A stretch of 64,000 bases of DNA. Origin: Trichuris trichiura (taxonomy: Eukaryota; Nematoda; Enoplea; Trichinellida; Trichuridae). Position 1 is the stretch's first letter; the number at the start of each line of letters is the position of its first letter. Both the position numbers and the translations under genes were made by a program. The notes under the pieces are model-generated. The model ran no database searches, was not told where the DNA came from, and saw only the letters and a list, made by a program, of their open reading frames with translations. The stretch is taken from the NCBI GenBank assembly GCA_037903355.1, contig JBAJFE010000023.1, positions 1,054,001 through 1,118,000 on the forward strand, read 5' to 3'. Of the stretch, positions 50,614-62,589 are shown piece by piece.

Positions 50614-52211
50614 CTGCAATGTACAAGACGGCTGACTTGCTAAGCAAGGAAAAAAATACGCATACATACTACCATAAGCATTTGGTTAGCGAATGAACTA
50701 TATTGAACATCCGAACATAACTTAGGGAAAAGAAAAGCCTTTAAAATTTCATAATCATAGCGGAGACCTTCAAAATAGATGATGCTTTGCTGAACAGTAA
50801 ATCAACAAACTAGCATGATAAAAGATAGTAAACACTAACTGCCAATTTCGGATGGAAAGAATTCTCTTAAGCATGTCCGTTTCCTACAATGCTTGCAAGT
50901 GGGCCCAGTTTCGGAAAGCTTTTGCCTTGTGTATAAACGACTGCTGAACAAATTCATTCTCTGCACGAGTTGCTGAGTTCTTTCAGCACGCAATGTACGG
51001 ATGGCATTTTATAGAATACGTAAACAATCCGCACAATGCGCTTAGTTTTTAAACAAAGTATGAAATGTCTCCCTTATTTGTATATGCGGCGTAACCCTGC
51101 CTAAGCATTCTATATAATGACGAATAGTATTTAAGCAGTGAAGAGTTCAAAGTCTTCCCGCCTATGTCCCCGAAGACGTACAGTGGCGAAATCTATGGGG
51201 CAAAGTTTGTTGTTTTCTCGCTATCTTGTAGAATTGCTGTCCTTTTATTTTAACTTAGGCTTAGGGCGGGACAGCCGGGAAAGTTCTACAATCGGAGCGC
51301 CCAATTTTTCCCCGCATCTTTAGCGAAAGAAACAGCTCATTTTCTTCCAGTAGGTGTCGCCACCGTAGCCTTGCAGGTGCGTAGGTGAAAGGACTCGATT
51401 TGATACTTTGCTAGTTTGTCCTTTGGCTAGAGATGTCTGTGATATAATACAATAGCAAGGCCTTCCCAGCTTTGCTCGCTCATGGGATAAGGAGCACGGT
51501 CGTTAGAGCTTAAAAAATATTTTCGGGATTTACTAAGTTTTAAAAATGGGATGAGACTACTGAGCCACTTTTCTTATGGCCAATAGTCGTCGGTAGTCTG
51601 TGGTGTACTTACTCAGAAGATCAATTTGTTCGCTTTCCACGTTGGAACAAAGTTACCGCCAATACTGTAAACAAGCTTGCGATATAACGACTGAGCAAAC
51701 TTACTTATTTGACAAAAGCATCAAGATTTAAACTGCGTCTACTTTAAACCTTCACTTGTCGTCAGGTTGTCACAATTGCTAAAAAGACTGGAAACGCAGC
51801 CTCTATAGGGCTACTCGAGCACGATTTTTTAAAGAACGTCGGCATTCCTTAAAAATGCAACATACCTTTCACATATCACGCGAAAATATTCATGTAAAAG
51901 AATCAATGTCGAACAGTCGCTCCTTTTTTATCGGAATTTAGAAAGGCGCGGTTAAACATTTTGTATATGGAATTGCACAAGGGGCGTATTTGTTTTTGCC
52001 TAATAAGTCGAAAACTAAAAGGATAGCCCACAGCCGCTTGAAACTATATTTAAGAGCACTGCTCTTTGGAATTTGTATGAGCAGATAAAGAACAGTTTTT
52101 AAAATGCGGTAATGGATTAAAGCTGAAATGGACCAACAAATACCGTAAGTACAGAAGTAATAAAGTAACTGAGCAAAGCTAGAATAAGACGCCCCTCTTT
52201 TTGCGAAGACG
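50614..52211. other. Intergenic stretch with one TTAGGC element
   Basis: No gene is supported between the thioredoxin-like gene and the lipid phosphatase. The only feature I can identify is the MITE-like copy at 51180-51366. Confidence 0.5.
51180..51366. mobile_element. MITE-like element B, shorter copy of element A
   Basis: Ends are ACAGTGGCGAAATCT (51180-51194) and, inverted, ACGGTGGCGACACCT (51366-51352). The interior shares several words with element A (19601-19864): GCTGTCCTT-TATTTT, ACTTAGGCTTAGG, AAGTTCTAC, CCAGTAGGTGTCGC. It has one complete TTAGGC plus part of a second, and GCTGTCC/GGGACAGC arms. Non-coding and intergenic. Confidence 0.65.
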
Positions 52212-53395
52212 TCATGGAGTGACTACCACTTTCGGTTCGTTTAGCGTCGCCAATTCTTGGGCGGGAAAATCTTCCTTGCAGAGCTGCGGAAAGTGTTTAC
52301 CTTCCAGTTCAAATATTTTCATTACGTAGGCAGTCTATGAATGAAGGAGTTTTTAGACTACAGCTTCGCTAGAAATAGGCTTTTCTTCTTACCAACAAGA
52401 TCGCAATAAGGCTACCTAAGAATAAGCCGGCCAGCACATCACTCCAGTGATGCTTAAAGTCGGATACTCGCGATAAGGCGACAGCGAAGGCGATGCACAA
52501 AAGAAGAAATTGAATAAACGGTTTCACCAGTTCGCTGCCAACTCGCCAGCTCAGTCTTGCTTGCAAGTAGATCTAAAATCAACTTTTCCTAATGCTAACA
52601 ACGTATAATGTAAACACAACTTCAGTCATTCCTACCACAGTGAACAACATTGCGTATGCCGACCACGACGAATGGCCGGACGGAAAGGATAGACGTGCAT
52701 CCTTTATTCGACGTAGGTCGCTGGAAGTACACGTAAAATCTGAGATATAAAGATGGTCCGAACAAGTCGTATATGCAACGTTCGGCCGGCAAACATCCAA
52801 GAAACTAGGACGCAAACGACCAACGATGAATTTTCCCAAGTCTGTGGAAAGTTCGTTTGCTGCGGCCCCGCAGAGAAAATAACCTGTTCAAAGAAACCTC
52901 TCAAATCGTTGCAATAATGGAACTTGAATACGCAACTCACCGAAAAAGAAATACAATCTAACTAACAGTGCAAAAGCATTTTCGGAGGAAAGCCTCGCGC
53001 GGGCAGTCGTTTCGTTGAAACGTCTCTTTTCGTAGTAGGTAACGCGAAACCATTCAACAGCAGTTATCTTCAAGAAAAAAGAAGATTAATAGATTAACGA
53101 TGATTAGATAAGACTACTAACGATTATTAGGGGAATCGGAAAAGCAATTAAAACTAAATGAGCGCCGGAAACTGTTGACTCCTTGTATGGATAGCGAATG
53201 GATACATCGTCGCAATAGAAGCCTTGTTTGTACGGCCAAACGACGGAGTGCAAAACGACAATCGGCGCAGAAACTTCAAATGGAAAATGAATGGAGCAAC
53301 GTTGCCGATGGGTGCTTACTAGCAGCTAGGATCATTACGTCTAAGACGATTTTGATTACGTGCTTTTTCGTAATTCTTCCTGCCGTCAGACGCAT
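52212..53395 (-). CDS. Lipid phosphate phosphatase (PAP2/LPP family), 6 exons
   Basis: Integral membrane enzyme that dephosphorylates phosphatidate, lysophosphatidate and sphingosine-1-phosphate. Exons (minus strand): 53395-53320, 53273-53122, 53067-52941, 52883-52636, 52572-52393, 52283-52212; 855 bp, 284 residues, the usual LPP length. All three catalytic motifs are intact: K136-x6-R143P144 (KFIVGRLRP), P186-S-G-H189 (SFPSGHSS), and S235-R-x5-H242-x3-D246 (SRVSDFKHHWSD). The N-terminal part shows FYCDDVSIRYPYKEST, a family signature after the first membrane span. An acceptor-like TTTTGTAG lies 14 bases before the ATG, suggesting spliced-leader addition. The last exon is the least certain: the frame could instead read through the GTAAGA donor and stop after RRKAYF at 52369. 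I prefer the spliced form because both sites are good and it adds a 23-residue tail. The gene lies 638 bp downstream of the TRAPPC10-like stop, same strand. Confidence 0.92.
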
Positions 53396-54033
53396 TTTGA
53401 ATTTACATACTACAAAAGAAACGGCGGCAGAAGCAATCAAGGCGGACTAATAACTTGGGAAACCCGGGCGCACACCAGGTGCAAATCTCTAAAGATTTAT
53501 AGGATAGGAGATACAGTATGAAACAAATAAACAAAACAAATAATTTTCTTTTCATCTCTTTGCTTTCGTAACACCGAATTGATACGAAATGTTAAGCATT
53601 TTTTAACCAAGCAGCGCATGCTGTTAAAATTGGCAAAATGCAAGCGAATAGGTAGGTAACTTTCAAGTATCTTCAACTTCAACTCGCTTCGGTATCGATT
53701 ATGATGCAGTCATGGAAAAGCTTTTGCCAATCTGGCAAGAGTACCTTCGGGATTTCTTCGCCTTCGCTCGCCATAATCGGTGCATAGATTTAACGGTTTA
53801 AATGGCCATTTTTCTTTACTAATTACGTAACCGATCAAAATCAATGGGCCGACCGGGTGTGTTACATAAGCTTATCCCGAAACTCAGTTTACGGTAAGAT
53901 ACAAAGCGGAACGTGTTAAATATGTCAATTTGGTAGCGGAAAAAGTAAAGGTTTAGGTTGCGGCTGCTAAAAACGCAACAAAGTGAAAGAAACGAACATG
54001 AAATGGAAAACCAAAACGGTGGGTGAACAACCG
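53396..54033. other. Spacer between TRAPPC10-like and LPP genes
   Basis: 640 bp with no supported gene. It holds the 3' end of the TRAPPC10-like transcript and the acceptor-like site (53410-53411) upstream of the LPP start codon. Confidence 0.6.
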
Positions 54034-56012
54034 CTACTTCGCCTGCCGTTGGCCGCTAGCAGCAATAACATGTACCTGTTTATCCTTTGAGCGATAGGAG
54101 AGTACAACATTTGGAAAAATAGCGCTGTCAACTTCCATTTCGACTGTCGGCAAGGGCAGATAGCCGGCAGCTGTGGGCCCAATACTGAATCTCTCTCGGC
54201 AGAGTCCATTCGCGTCGAATGTTGTTAGCGTCGAATCGTTTCCGCGGCAAAACGTCCAACAATCTTTCATCTCGTCTACCAACCGTATCAGCACTTTTGC
54301 GGAGCGCAGTGAAGCACTGCTGCACTTCAATAATACGACGAATTCGTAGAAACGATCCACTTGATAAATGGACCCATCCGATACAAGTGTACCGTATGCT
54401 TCCACAACAATCTGCAAGTACAAATGCAAATGGATTATTCGAATCGTATACTTTCAAAGTTTTGCAAAACGTTTCACAATGTCATCGGAAAGGAAAAACC
54501 AATTAAATTATCGCGGCATCTATCAGTTATTTGTACCGTACTTTCGCGGGAATAGTTTGAGTAATCGATATTTCTTTTTATTCATTTTTTTGCATTTATT
54601 CATTTGAATACAAGGGTCAAATACACAACAGCCAAGTGCGACTGAGAAAAATCTTGTTTCTACTGTATCATAAGGCCAAATACGACAAGCTAACCACGAT
54701 TGCCATACAGGCTTTATCTCTTACCTATCTACATATGTATTTTTTAAATTCATTTTATTGTTTATATTTCTACGTATTTCTATACAGAATTTTACATTTA
54801 CATGGAAGAATGGGGAGTAACAATACAGAGCTCAACTTACCGGTACTTTGAGATCGAAATTTGCTTCATAGGTGTAACGTCTTTCCGAACCGGAAATGGT
54901 GTAGCTCATCTGCAGTACAACTTGGACAGCGCGCAAATTATTCAATTTCCAAACAACCGTATTAGGGCAAAGAGTTTGCAATGGCTTAAAAATGACACTG
55001 TAAAATGGAGCAAACAATTTCGCGCGCGACTACCTTCATTTCATTGTTGATTAATTCAAAACTACCCTGGCTTGTCGCCGTCGTCGTCATCGTCATAGTT
55101 CTCTTCCGAATGCGCGGCAACGAAGGATATATGGTTTGATCGCACCGATTAATGAAAGTTAATGAAAAGAGGGCAACGTCGGTGGAAATCACTTTCAGCG
55201 AAGATAAACAGTCAAAAATTGGGCGCACAATCAAAGGCAGTTCGAATGATAGCTTTCCAAATCGGATATTGACCTATAAGACCAATCCGACGACTAAATT
55301 AGCTAGAAAACGAACTGAATGAAGAGTACAACATTCCATTGACAATATAAACTTATCTACTGACAATTCGAGTCTATAAAAAGCGATTGGCATTGAAATA
55401 GCTTATTGAACTTTGCAAGGCCAGAATGACGGAGTAAACAGAGAAAATATACCCAAATAGGGTTTCAGACGTGTATTGAAATTTCTACGTCACTTTAAGC
55501 TATTAACAACTTTCCGGCAACTTTGAATTTTCAACTCGAAGTTAGCTGTGAGCACAAACTATTTCTAATTACCATAACAGCATGTTGCATGGGCGTGAGA
55601 AAAGAAAAGGCGGTACATTTAACGCATATTCAGCCTTTTCTTTCAATAAGCTTAAACTGATTATCATAAGATATGCCTTCCATTTTTGGTTGACAAGCTT
55701 GCACTTCATATACAACAATAAAGTAGGCAGTTTAAGATCGCTCACCGATAGACTTCTTTTTCCATCAATTCGATTAGGGCAGTACACGTTGACGCCGTAT
55801 GACAACAGCTGATGCGCGCTTACTGATGGATGCAACAGGACTGAATGTTCCAACATTTGAGTAGACGGATTCTTTAAAAAAATTTTTGTATTCGCCTAAC
55901 GACGATGCAATACAAAGCGCCGAGTAAATAGCGGCCGCTTTGAAATAGAAAGTAAACATTAATCGTATTATGAGAATGGTGACAGCTTTCCATTGGCAAG
56001 GCCTCCTATATG

Positions 56013-56054
<42 letters not shown>

Positions 56055-59000
56055 TATAGATATATAATGATGCCACGTGTAAAGTTTTCCATTTATGACG
56101 TCATATCGGCGCTCAGAGCAGTTTCTGATTTTTGAGCATTCCAGATAAAGGACCATCTGTTGTACGCTACCGAGAAACTATAGATGTCATTATATAAGAA
56201 ATTACTTGGAACTGCAGCAAATGATCGAAGCTCTCTAAGCGAATGCTATAATCCACATTATGCGACGAGCATGACGAATGCACTCTTTCCATAAATAGAA
56301 CGATCGGTTGAAGCATACCGCGGAAAATGAACTCTTCTAAAAGAAAGAACAACAAAATAAATTTTAAAAAATGCAAATTCATGCACTCTACCGTTTTTAT
56401 CACGATTTGGCAGGCTCAAACGGCACTTCGGCGGAGCGCAGCGAAAAATGGTCGCTTTAGCAACCGATCTTTCCAATGGATAAGTGAAGTAACCCCATTT
56501 TGATTCAATGTGAATATGGTCGGGTACGTAAAGCCCCTCATCGGCTATCTACGCGGGATATCTTAAATCGACCAATCATCTTTTAAGCATTTCCTACCGG
56601 CGTCGATAAAATAACTTTGTTGCAGCCAGATTTCAATGTAACTTGCGTCGGTTTCGACAGAACAAGCGAACCGCGAGAGCCGCTTTCTTCCCGTAGAACG
56701 CAAGGCATTTTTTCCGCGCAGCAGCAACGTCCAATCGCTTTTTCCCAATCGACAAAAGTGTGGGAGCAAAAGTCCGTCAACATCTCGTCATCGTTTTGAA
56801 AATGCCGACTGCACATGCGCATTGTGGCCTCGAAGCTTTCCGAGCTAAGTTGATTGGATACTTTGACGGCCATCTCAAACCCGTCTAATACGATTTGATT
56901 ATGGAGGGCGCATCCCGATTGATTCTCAACGGCGGCAACCGCAAGTAGATCCGTTTTGCAACTCTCGCTAACCCACCTCTTTTCTGTAAGTTGTCCATTT
57001 GGGGAAAAGTCAGACGAAGAGTCGCCAAGGCCAAATGAGGTGCATTCAAAAGACAGAAGTTCAGAATAGTGAATCAGGACATCCTCCGCCTCGGTTAGTA
57101 CCATCTTGTATAATGTTAGCCATTGGTTCTTCCGCAGATCGAATAAAACCTCTTTGTAGAGCAACGCGCATTGTTCTAATTCGCCGCAATTTCTGCAAAA
57201 GAAAACAAAGCTCTCTGATCTTCTGCGCTTCTCAAAATACAACAAAAGCAGCACTGCAAATAGACTTTTGTGTCGCGAGAAGTTTTAAGACGCGTACTTT
57301 AAATATCTGGCCATTTGCAGATTGATCACCAACGCCTGTCTTTCCCACTTAGCGTCTTTCATGACTTCAACGGATTTCCGATTAAGTTCCTACGTGAAAA
57401 AAAACGTGAATACGGAGACGCATGAACACGCGGCAAAGTGGCAGCATTGTATCTACAAGCTGTACTACAACAACGTCAAACTGGCGAACGACAAAACGTA
57501 CCTTACCCCATTTAAAGTTGCTTACCGAGTAGACTTTACAAAAAGCAGCCGCAGATGTAACCATCCCAGACAACATCCTGCATCCAAGTCCCTAAATAAG
57601 GGCTTCAATTGCTATTGCGTTGCGCGTGATGCGGTGAGACGTATACTTCGGCCATTTGAAGCTGCCGAACGGTTGGGGAAGAAGGTAAAAATAGCTGAGA
57701 CGACGCCTGCACACCATCACTGATTACCGTCATCTGAAACGAAGAGGTAAAAGAAAAGTTCAAAAAACTAAAAGGCGGGAAAAACTTACCAAATTGTTCA
57801 ACAAGAAAAGTATAGGCGGATACAACGTGCAAACGGAGTAGAACTGCTCTGTCAAAACGTCTCCGAACAAAAGTTCAATTACTTCCAGTATAATTTGCGC
57901 ACCCCACAAAGAAAGCGTTACGTTTGCTGACGATGATTTCTGCAAACTTCCACGTCCATAAGAACAATAACATACTTAGAAAAACAACAGAGCACAATGC
58001 GCTGCTTCGTAAAAGCAATGCTTACAGAAATGTTACACGTTGTTCTAGCTATAACGCTATAGTAGATCTGTTCAAAAGCTTTCCAGCACTTGAAAGAATT
58101 ATCCACATGGATTTCCCGCTTTTAAGTACACTGAAGTGATAGTAAGAAAATTAGTATGAGTCTTGCCAGTTACGCTCTCCAACTGTGTATTGTACTTTTG
58201 CCAGCTACTCTATCCTACCTTAACTAAACCTAAGCTTAAATATTAGGCTTGTACTTTGGCTTAGGCTTAGCTAAGGGCAGAATAGAATAGTTGGCATGCT
58301 GTCTAGCATGATTAACGAAAAGGAACCTGCATTCCTGAATACATACGGTAGGGCGTATAACCAGCAAGATCCCATCCCTGATTGCTACTTAACACTTCGC
58401 TTTACTTTGAGCCTATGCAATAGAATAGATTTAAATCAATTCGTACTTTGGTAAGTAGCGTCTCTTCCGATATAACCGCCGTTAGCATTGTATTGCATAG
58501 ACGGAAAACATTCAATTTAGACCCAACATTCATAGCTTCTGAATAATCGACGGACAGCCCAAAGCCAACATTAAAATAACGCAGCAGATAAGCCGCTTGG
58601 AAAGCAAACATCAAAAGACGGATGTCCCGAAGTCGATAGCACTGAATCTCGTGAAAAGCCAAGTCGGGCAAGCGATGAATACAGTCAACAAGGCCAGCGT
58701 AGCTACAAAAAGGCTCAAGCCAAAAGCCGTTCACCAGCTTTTCCAACCAAACGACTTTCGTGCTTTCATCGGCTGAAAAAGAAAATTTTTTAAGGATGAA
58801 GAATTTCCACAGATACAGTACAAGCACGCTACTAAAATAAAAAAGGAAGTGGATGATGAAAGAAGGAAAACATCTTGACTTGCTGACCTACGACAGAGCC
58901 TATCTGTATTGCGTCAAAAAGAGGCAACCGGCTTGAGCTGCTGCCTATATGCGGGAACACATGGTCGATCAACCCAGCCAAAATTGTGCCAAAAAGAGGA

Positions 59001-60616
59001 CATGAACAAGCGAACTATAACTCCTTTGTTTTATCGTAAAATGCCACGGGATTGGCGGTATGAAAGGGACGCTACATTAATATGGAAACCACTGGAAACA
59101 AATGAAAATAATTACGCGCAGAACGACAAGTGTTAGTACGCCAAACATTAGCTTGTCACAGACGGACCGCATCATTGAAAAATGTAAGTTGCAATCCTAC
59201 AGCATGGAACGAAATTTTAAACCGCTCAGAACTCATCCTAACCTGCATTCATACAGTAATACAATGAATGAAACCACGCTTTTATCTGTCAAATAAGTTA
59301 ACTGCTTTGCGCTTTTTCCACCCACAAAAAACAATGGAAAATATAAAGATGACCACAACGTCAAAACGACACCCCAAGAACTACTGCTACAAAGAATAAC
59401 AGAAAATTAAACTTACCTGCGCATACGAAAAATTCAAACTTCGCTTTCGTGAAAGGGAACTGTACGTAAACTGTCATATAAAAAAAGCGACTGCCTTTCG
59501 CTGAAGGCTCGCAAGACTTTGTGAGGAACATTCAAGCGGAAGATAAAGCAATATCACCAACAGGACCTCACGAATACGAAAACAATATGGTCACCATTAT
59601 AAAAATTTGAATACAAATCGTTAGTATGGAGAAGACGTATTTGCAACCTCAGTCGCAAACCACGCACAGATAGGAAAGCCAAAACGATCAGACTACCTGC
59701 AACAATGGAAAAGGCATGATTAATCGCCAACTGTATTGAAGTGTGCAGCTGGTTCAAACGTTTCATCAGAAGGTTACCATTGCCGAAACTGAAGTACAAA
59801 TACACCAGTTGAATCTGAAAATATGAAATCAGTAAAAACAAAAACTTCTATGCATAAATACGCGCCGCCAGGCAAATAGGAATAAATGCTTCGTCGTACG
59901 ATCAAAAACACTACGAACCTCTAAAGTCTTTGCTTGCGCCAGCATTTGTTACATAACAGTTTTTTAAAGCTATTAATTTTAACATAAGCTTTCAACGCTC
60001 ATTCTTACTCGTAGTTGCTTCATTTCTTGTTCACAAGAAATCACTCATTACATACCTCTGAAAGTACATATCGACTAAAATTCCATTCCCTTTGCAAACA
60101 TGATTCCAGAAGTACTTTGGCTTCGTAAATATGCTTCTTCAGCACGAAGCTCACGGAATCAACAATCCTTCTTCGGAGTTCATTCAGAACAACCTTAGGC
60201 TTATATCCTCGACTAGGCACAAACACTATTCTACAAATCTCTGTCTATTTAAAAACAAAGCTTTCCTTGAGAGCATACTAACCTATCGTTAAGGTTTTCC
60301 AGTTGGTGACGCATTACATCGATAAACTTTGGACTAGGTTTGAAGGAGTAACGTTTCTCCAAGTTGGCGATTATAAGGCAGCAGTCGACACTTACCAACT
60401 GCTGCACCCACTCATACAGTTCCTCGAAAATAATGGCATCCGCGTCATCTTCATATTGCTAGAAAGAAACTCCATGAAAAAACAGCAACATTATTAACTA
60501 TGAAATATTGATAGTTGCACTCAGAATCCTCAAAAAGTTTAAAACTATTGGACAAACCCCACTTCCGAAATGTAATTCCTCGTTCGTTGGAAACATGCAC
60601 CTTAGAGCCACGTTTA
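54034..60616 (-). CDS. TRAPPC10: TRAPPC10-like TRAPP II subunit, 15 exons, N terminus missing
   Basis: TRAPP II is a Golgi tethering complex and Rab exchange factor. Exons (minus strand): 60616-60499 (likely), 60458-60283, 60230-60056, 59814-59697, 58772-58447, 57939-57790, 57733-57647, 57389-57298, 57192-56598, 56548-56392, 56336-56206, 55871-55746, 55273-55034, 54984-54841, 54411-54034. Junction phases agree, giving about 1,000 residues. Recognisable blocks: YEWVQQLVSVDCCLIIANLE (N-terminal domain), LQREWNFSRYVLSE, RLRDIRLLMFAFQAAYLLRY, KWERQALVINLQMARYL then CALLYKEVLFDL (helical region), VTLKSGCNKVILS, CPNTVVWKLNN with YTYEANF, and a C-terminal Ig-like block with IRLVDEMKDCWTFC and GYLPLPTVEMEV before the stop. 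These follow the order of animal TRAPPC10. About 40 N-terminal residues are not located, and the 40-bp first intron needs testing. One intron (55872-56205) carries a (TA)n tract, another (57940-58446) a TTAGGC hairpin. Confidence 0.87.
56017..56066. repeat. (TA)n microsatellite
   Basis: About 36 bp of perfect TA repeat followed by imperfect TAGATATAGA units, inside an intron of the TRAPPC10-like gene. Confidence 0.9.
58201..58294. repeat. Hairpin element D with TTAGGC-type arms
   Basis: Left arm 58201-58235 and right arm 58259-58294 are inverted repeats (for example CCAGCTACTCTATCCTACC against inverted CCAACTATTCTATTCTGCC) ending in CCTAAGC / GCTTAGG units. GGAACCTGCATT follows about 55 bp downstream, as after hairpin C. 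Inside an intron of the TRAPPC10-like gene. Confidence 0.7.
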
Positions 60617-62589
60617 CTAAAATTGCTACAACAGGAAAAACTGCACAACATCCGCGACGCACAACCGCTAATGACAAATTCATAAGGTTCTCATTTCGAC
60701 TGCGCTTCAACTTGCCCAGACCAACTTTATTTCATTGACTTGACTGCCGTAAATATGCCTTGTAGGTAAACATATACGCCATAGATACTAAACCTACAGC
60801 TGCGGACCATCTATATCACAAGTCGCTCATTTAAAAGCAATTTATACCACCCAAAAGTCATCCATGGCGCAAGTATTCCCTGAGTGCAAGTACACACAGC
60901 GTACATACTACATATGCACTGCCGAAACTGTGGCTAAAGCAGGTATTCAGCTTATTCGCAAAGTATACTGCGTGGATACAGCAAATTCCATAAACTTCTT
61001 GAATGTAGACCATATAAAACCTGTGTATTACGCATACGTTGTAGAAACCTTTTATGACAACACACATCTTACGTGTAAGCAGCATGTACTTCATGAATGC
61101 TGCACACCGGATACATACGTTCTTCCTGTGTAACTACCACACATACTTTCCATCAACCACGTATACTGAAATTAAACCGGGCAAACTGCATACGTCAGTG
61201 CGTATATGGCAACAGGACCATTTGCTTCTACGTCAAGTTGCATTGTTCCAAGTCATTTTCATAAAACACTTACGCTATTTTCAATCAGACATTGGCGTTT
61301 ACTTAAGTACAAGAAACCCCAACTAATACAGATCTTAAACGCAGGAACTACTTTACTTTAGGGTGCGTTAAAATACATGGACTTATTGAACCTTATTTTA
61401 ATAATAAAATATCGTTGAATCATCTAAGAAAAAAAATTTTAATACGTCCACTCACATTCCTTCAAAGTAACCGAATCAACCCCTGTAGACAATACGGAAC
61501 AAAAAACTATTAAATACCAAGTAATGCTCGATAAAATTGGCGCCAGCATGAAGCAGTGAACTTACCGACTTGTCAATGAAGAAAAAGTGTGCCAATGCAC
61601 CTAAAGGAAAACCACCCCAGCCATTCTGACAAAAGCATCCATCGAACTTCTGCCATTGTAAGTGACTTAGATGAAAGATGAGTTCATTATCTTCTTCTTT
61701 CCTACAACAAAAAAGTAGCGTTCACACGGTGCTAACAATTAATTTCACCTACAGCGGAACGATACAACTAAGGTGACGCATGTCACTGCCATAACAGGTA
61801 TTGAACCATTGAAACGCCGTAGAGGAACCTGCCCCTGCAAAACGTTCAATAAAAGATCCGTTAATTACACATTTAGACAACATACACGAAAATAAAGGAT
61901 ATCGAAGCATTCAAGAAATCACCGGAAAGAAGCTTATATTACTTGCAGAGTTATCAGCCCAATATACCACTTTAGCGAGCACGAAAGTCGATTTGCATGA
62001 AAGATTTCACGCAACAAAGCTGGTTCAGGCAGCACGATTATTAGTGCTTACTGCGCAGTTCTAAAAAGCCTAAAATACACTTGTTCACGTGAAACATTTC
62101 TGCTCAGTTTCTATACTTGCTCATTTGATAACTGAACGATCTATCGAGTGCGATGAAACAGAAACTTTCCACCATCGAACTTTTACATTAGCACTACCTA
62201 CATTTACAATTTCATACTGTTCCTTAAAATTGTTATCCGTAAAACGTTTTCATCCGATAACGTACTTTTGCAAAATAAGCATTTGCGCCAGTCGAACAAA
62301 TCATTACGTATAACAGCTTTTAAATAATTGACTGCGATAGTTTGCCAAGGGAAGGTGAAATTTAAAGCTGCATTTTATCGAATGCCACAAACAAACTATT
62401 TCCAAAGTATGTTTATAAACCGCTGTTTGACTGCTTTTCTTCTCGCTCACCCTCTCCGTATTTGCTTAACTCTTACGCACTGTACCCTTCACTACAAAAG
62501 GTTTCGCCTAGGATGATTTTGTTCGCGCACAGGTTGTACTTTAGATTTGACAAAAAAAAGTTTTCGTCTTCTCGTATAAGCGGTAAACG
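60617..62589. other. Upstream region of the TRAPPC10-like gene, no gene seen
   Basis: Should contain the missing first exon(s) and promoter of the TRAPPC10-like gene. Frames at 60858-61133 on both strands are mutually overlapping and show no domain. An octamer lies at 61991 (reverse). Confidence 0.45.

Noticed and set aside
52369..52393. Earlier stop for the lipid phosphatase (ending RRKAYF)
   Set aside because: A good donor/acceptor pair (52392 to 52284) leads to an in-frame tail; kept only as an alternative isoform.
60391..60396. GTAAGT-type donor inside a TRAPPC10-like exon
   Set aside because: Reading through it keeps the family-like sequence WVQQLVSVDCCLIIANL in frame; splicing there would remove conserved residues.
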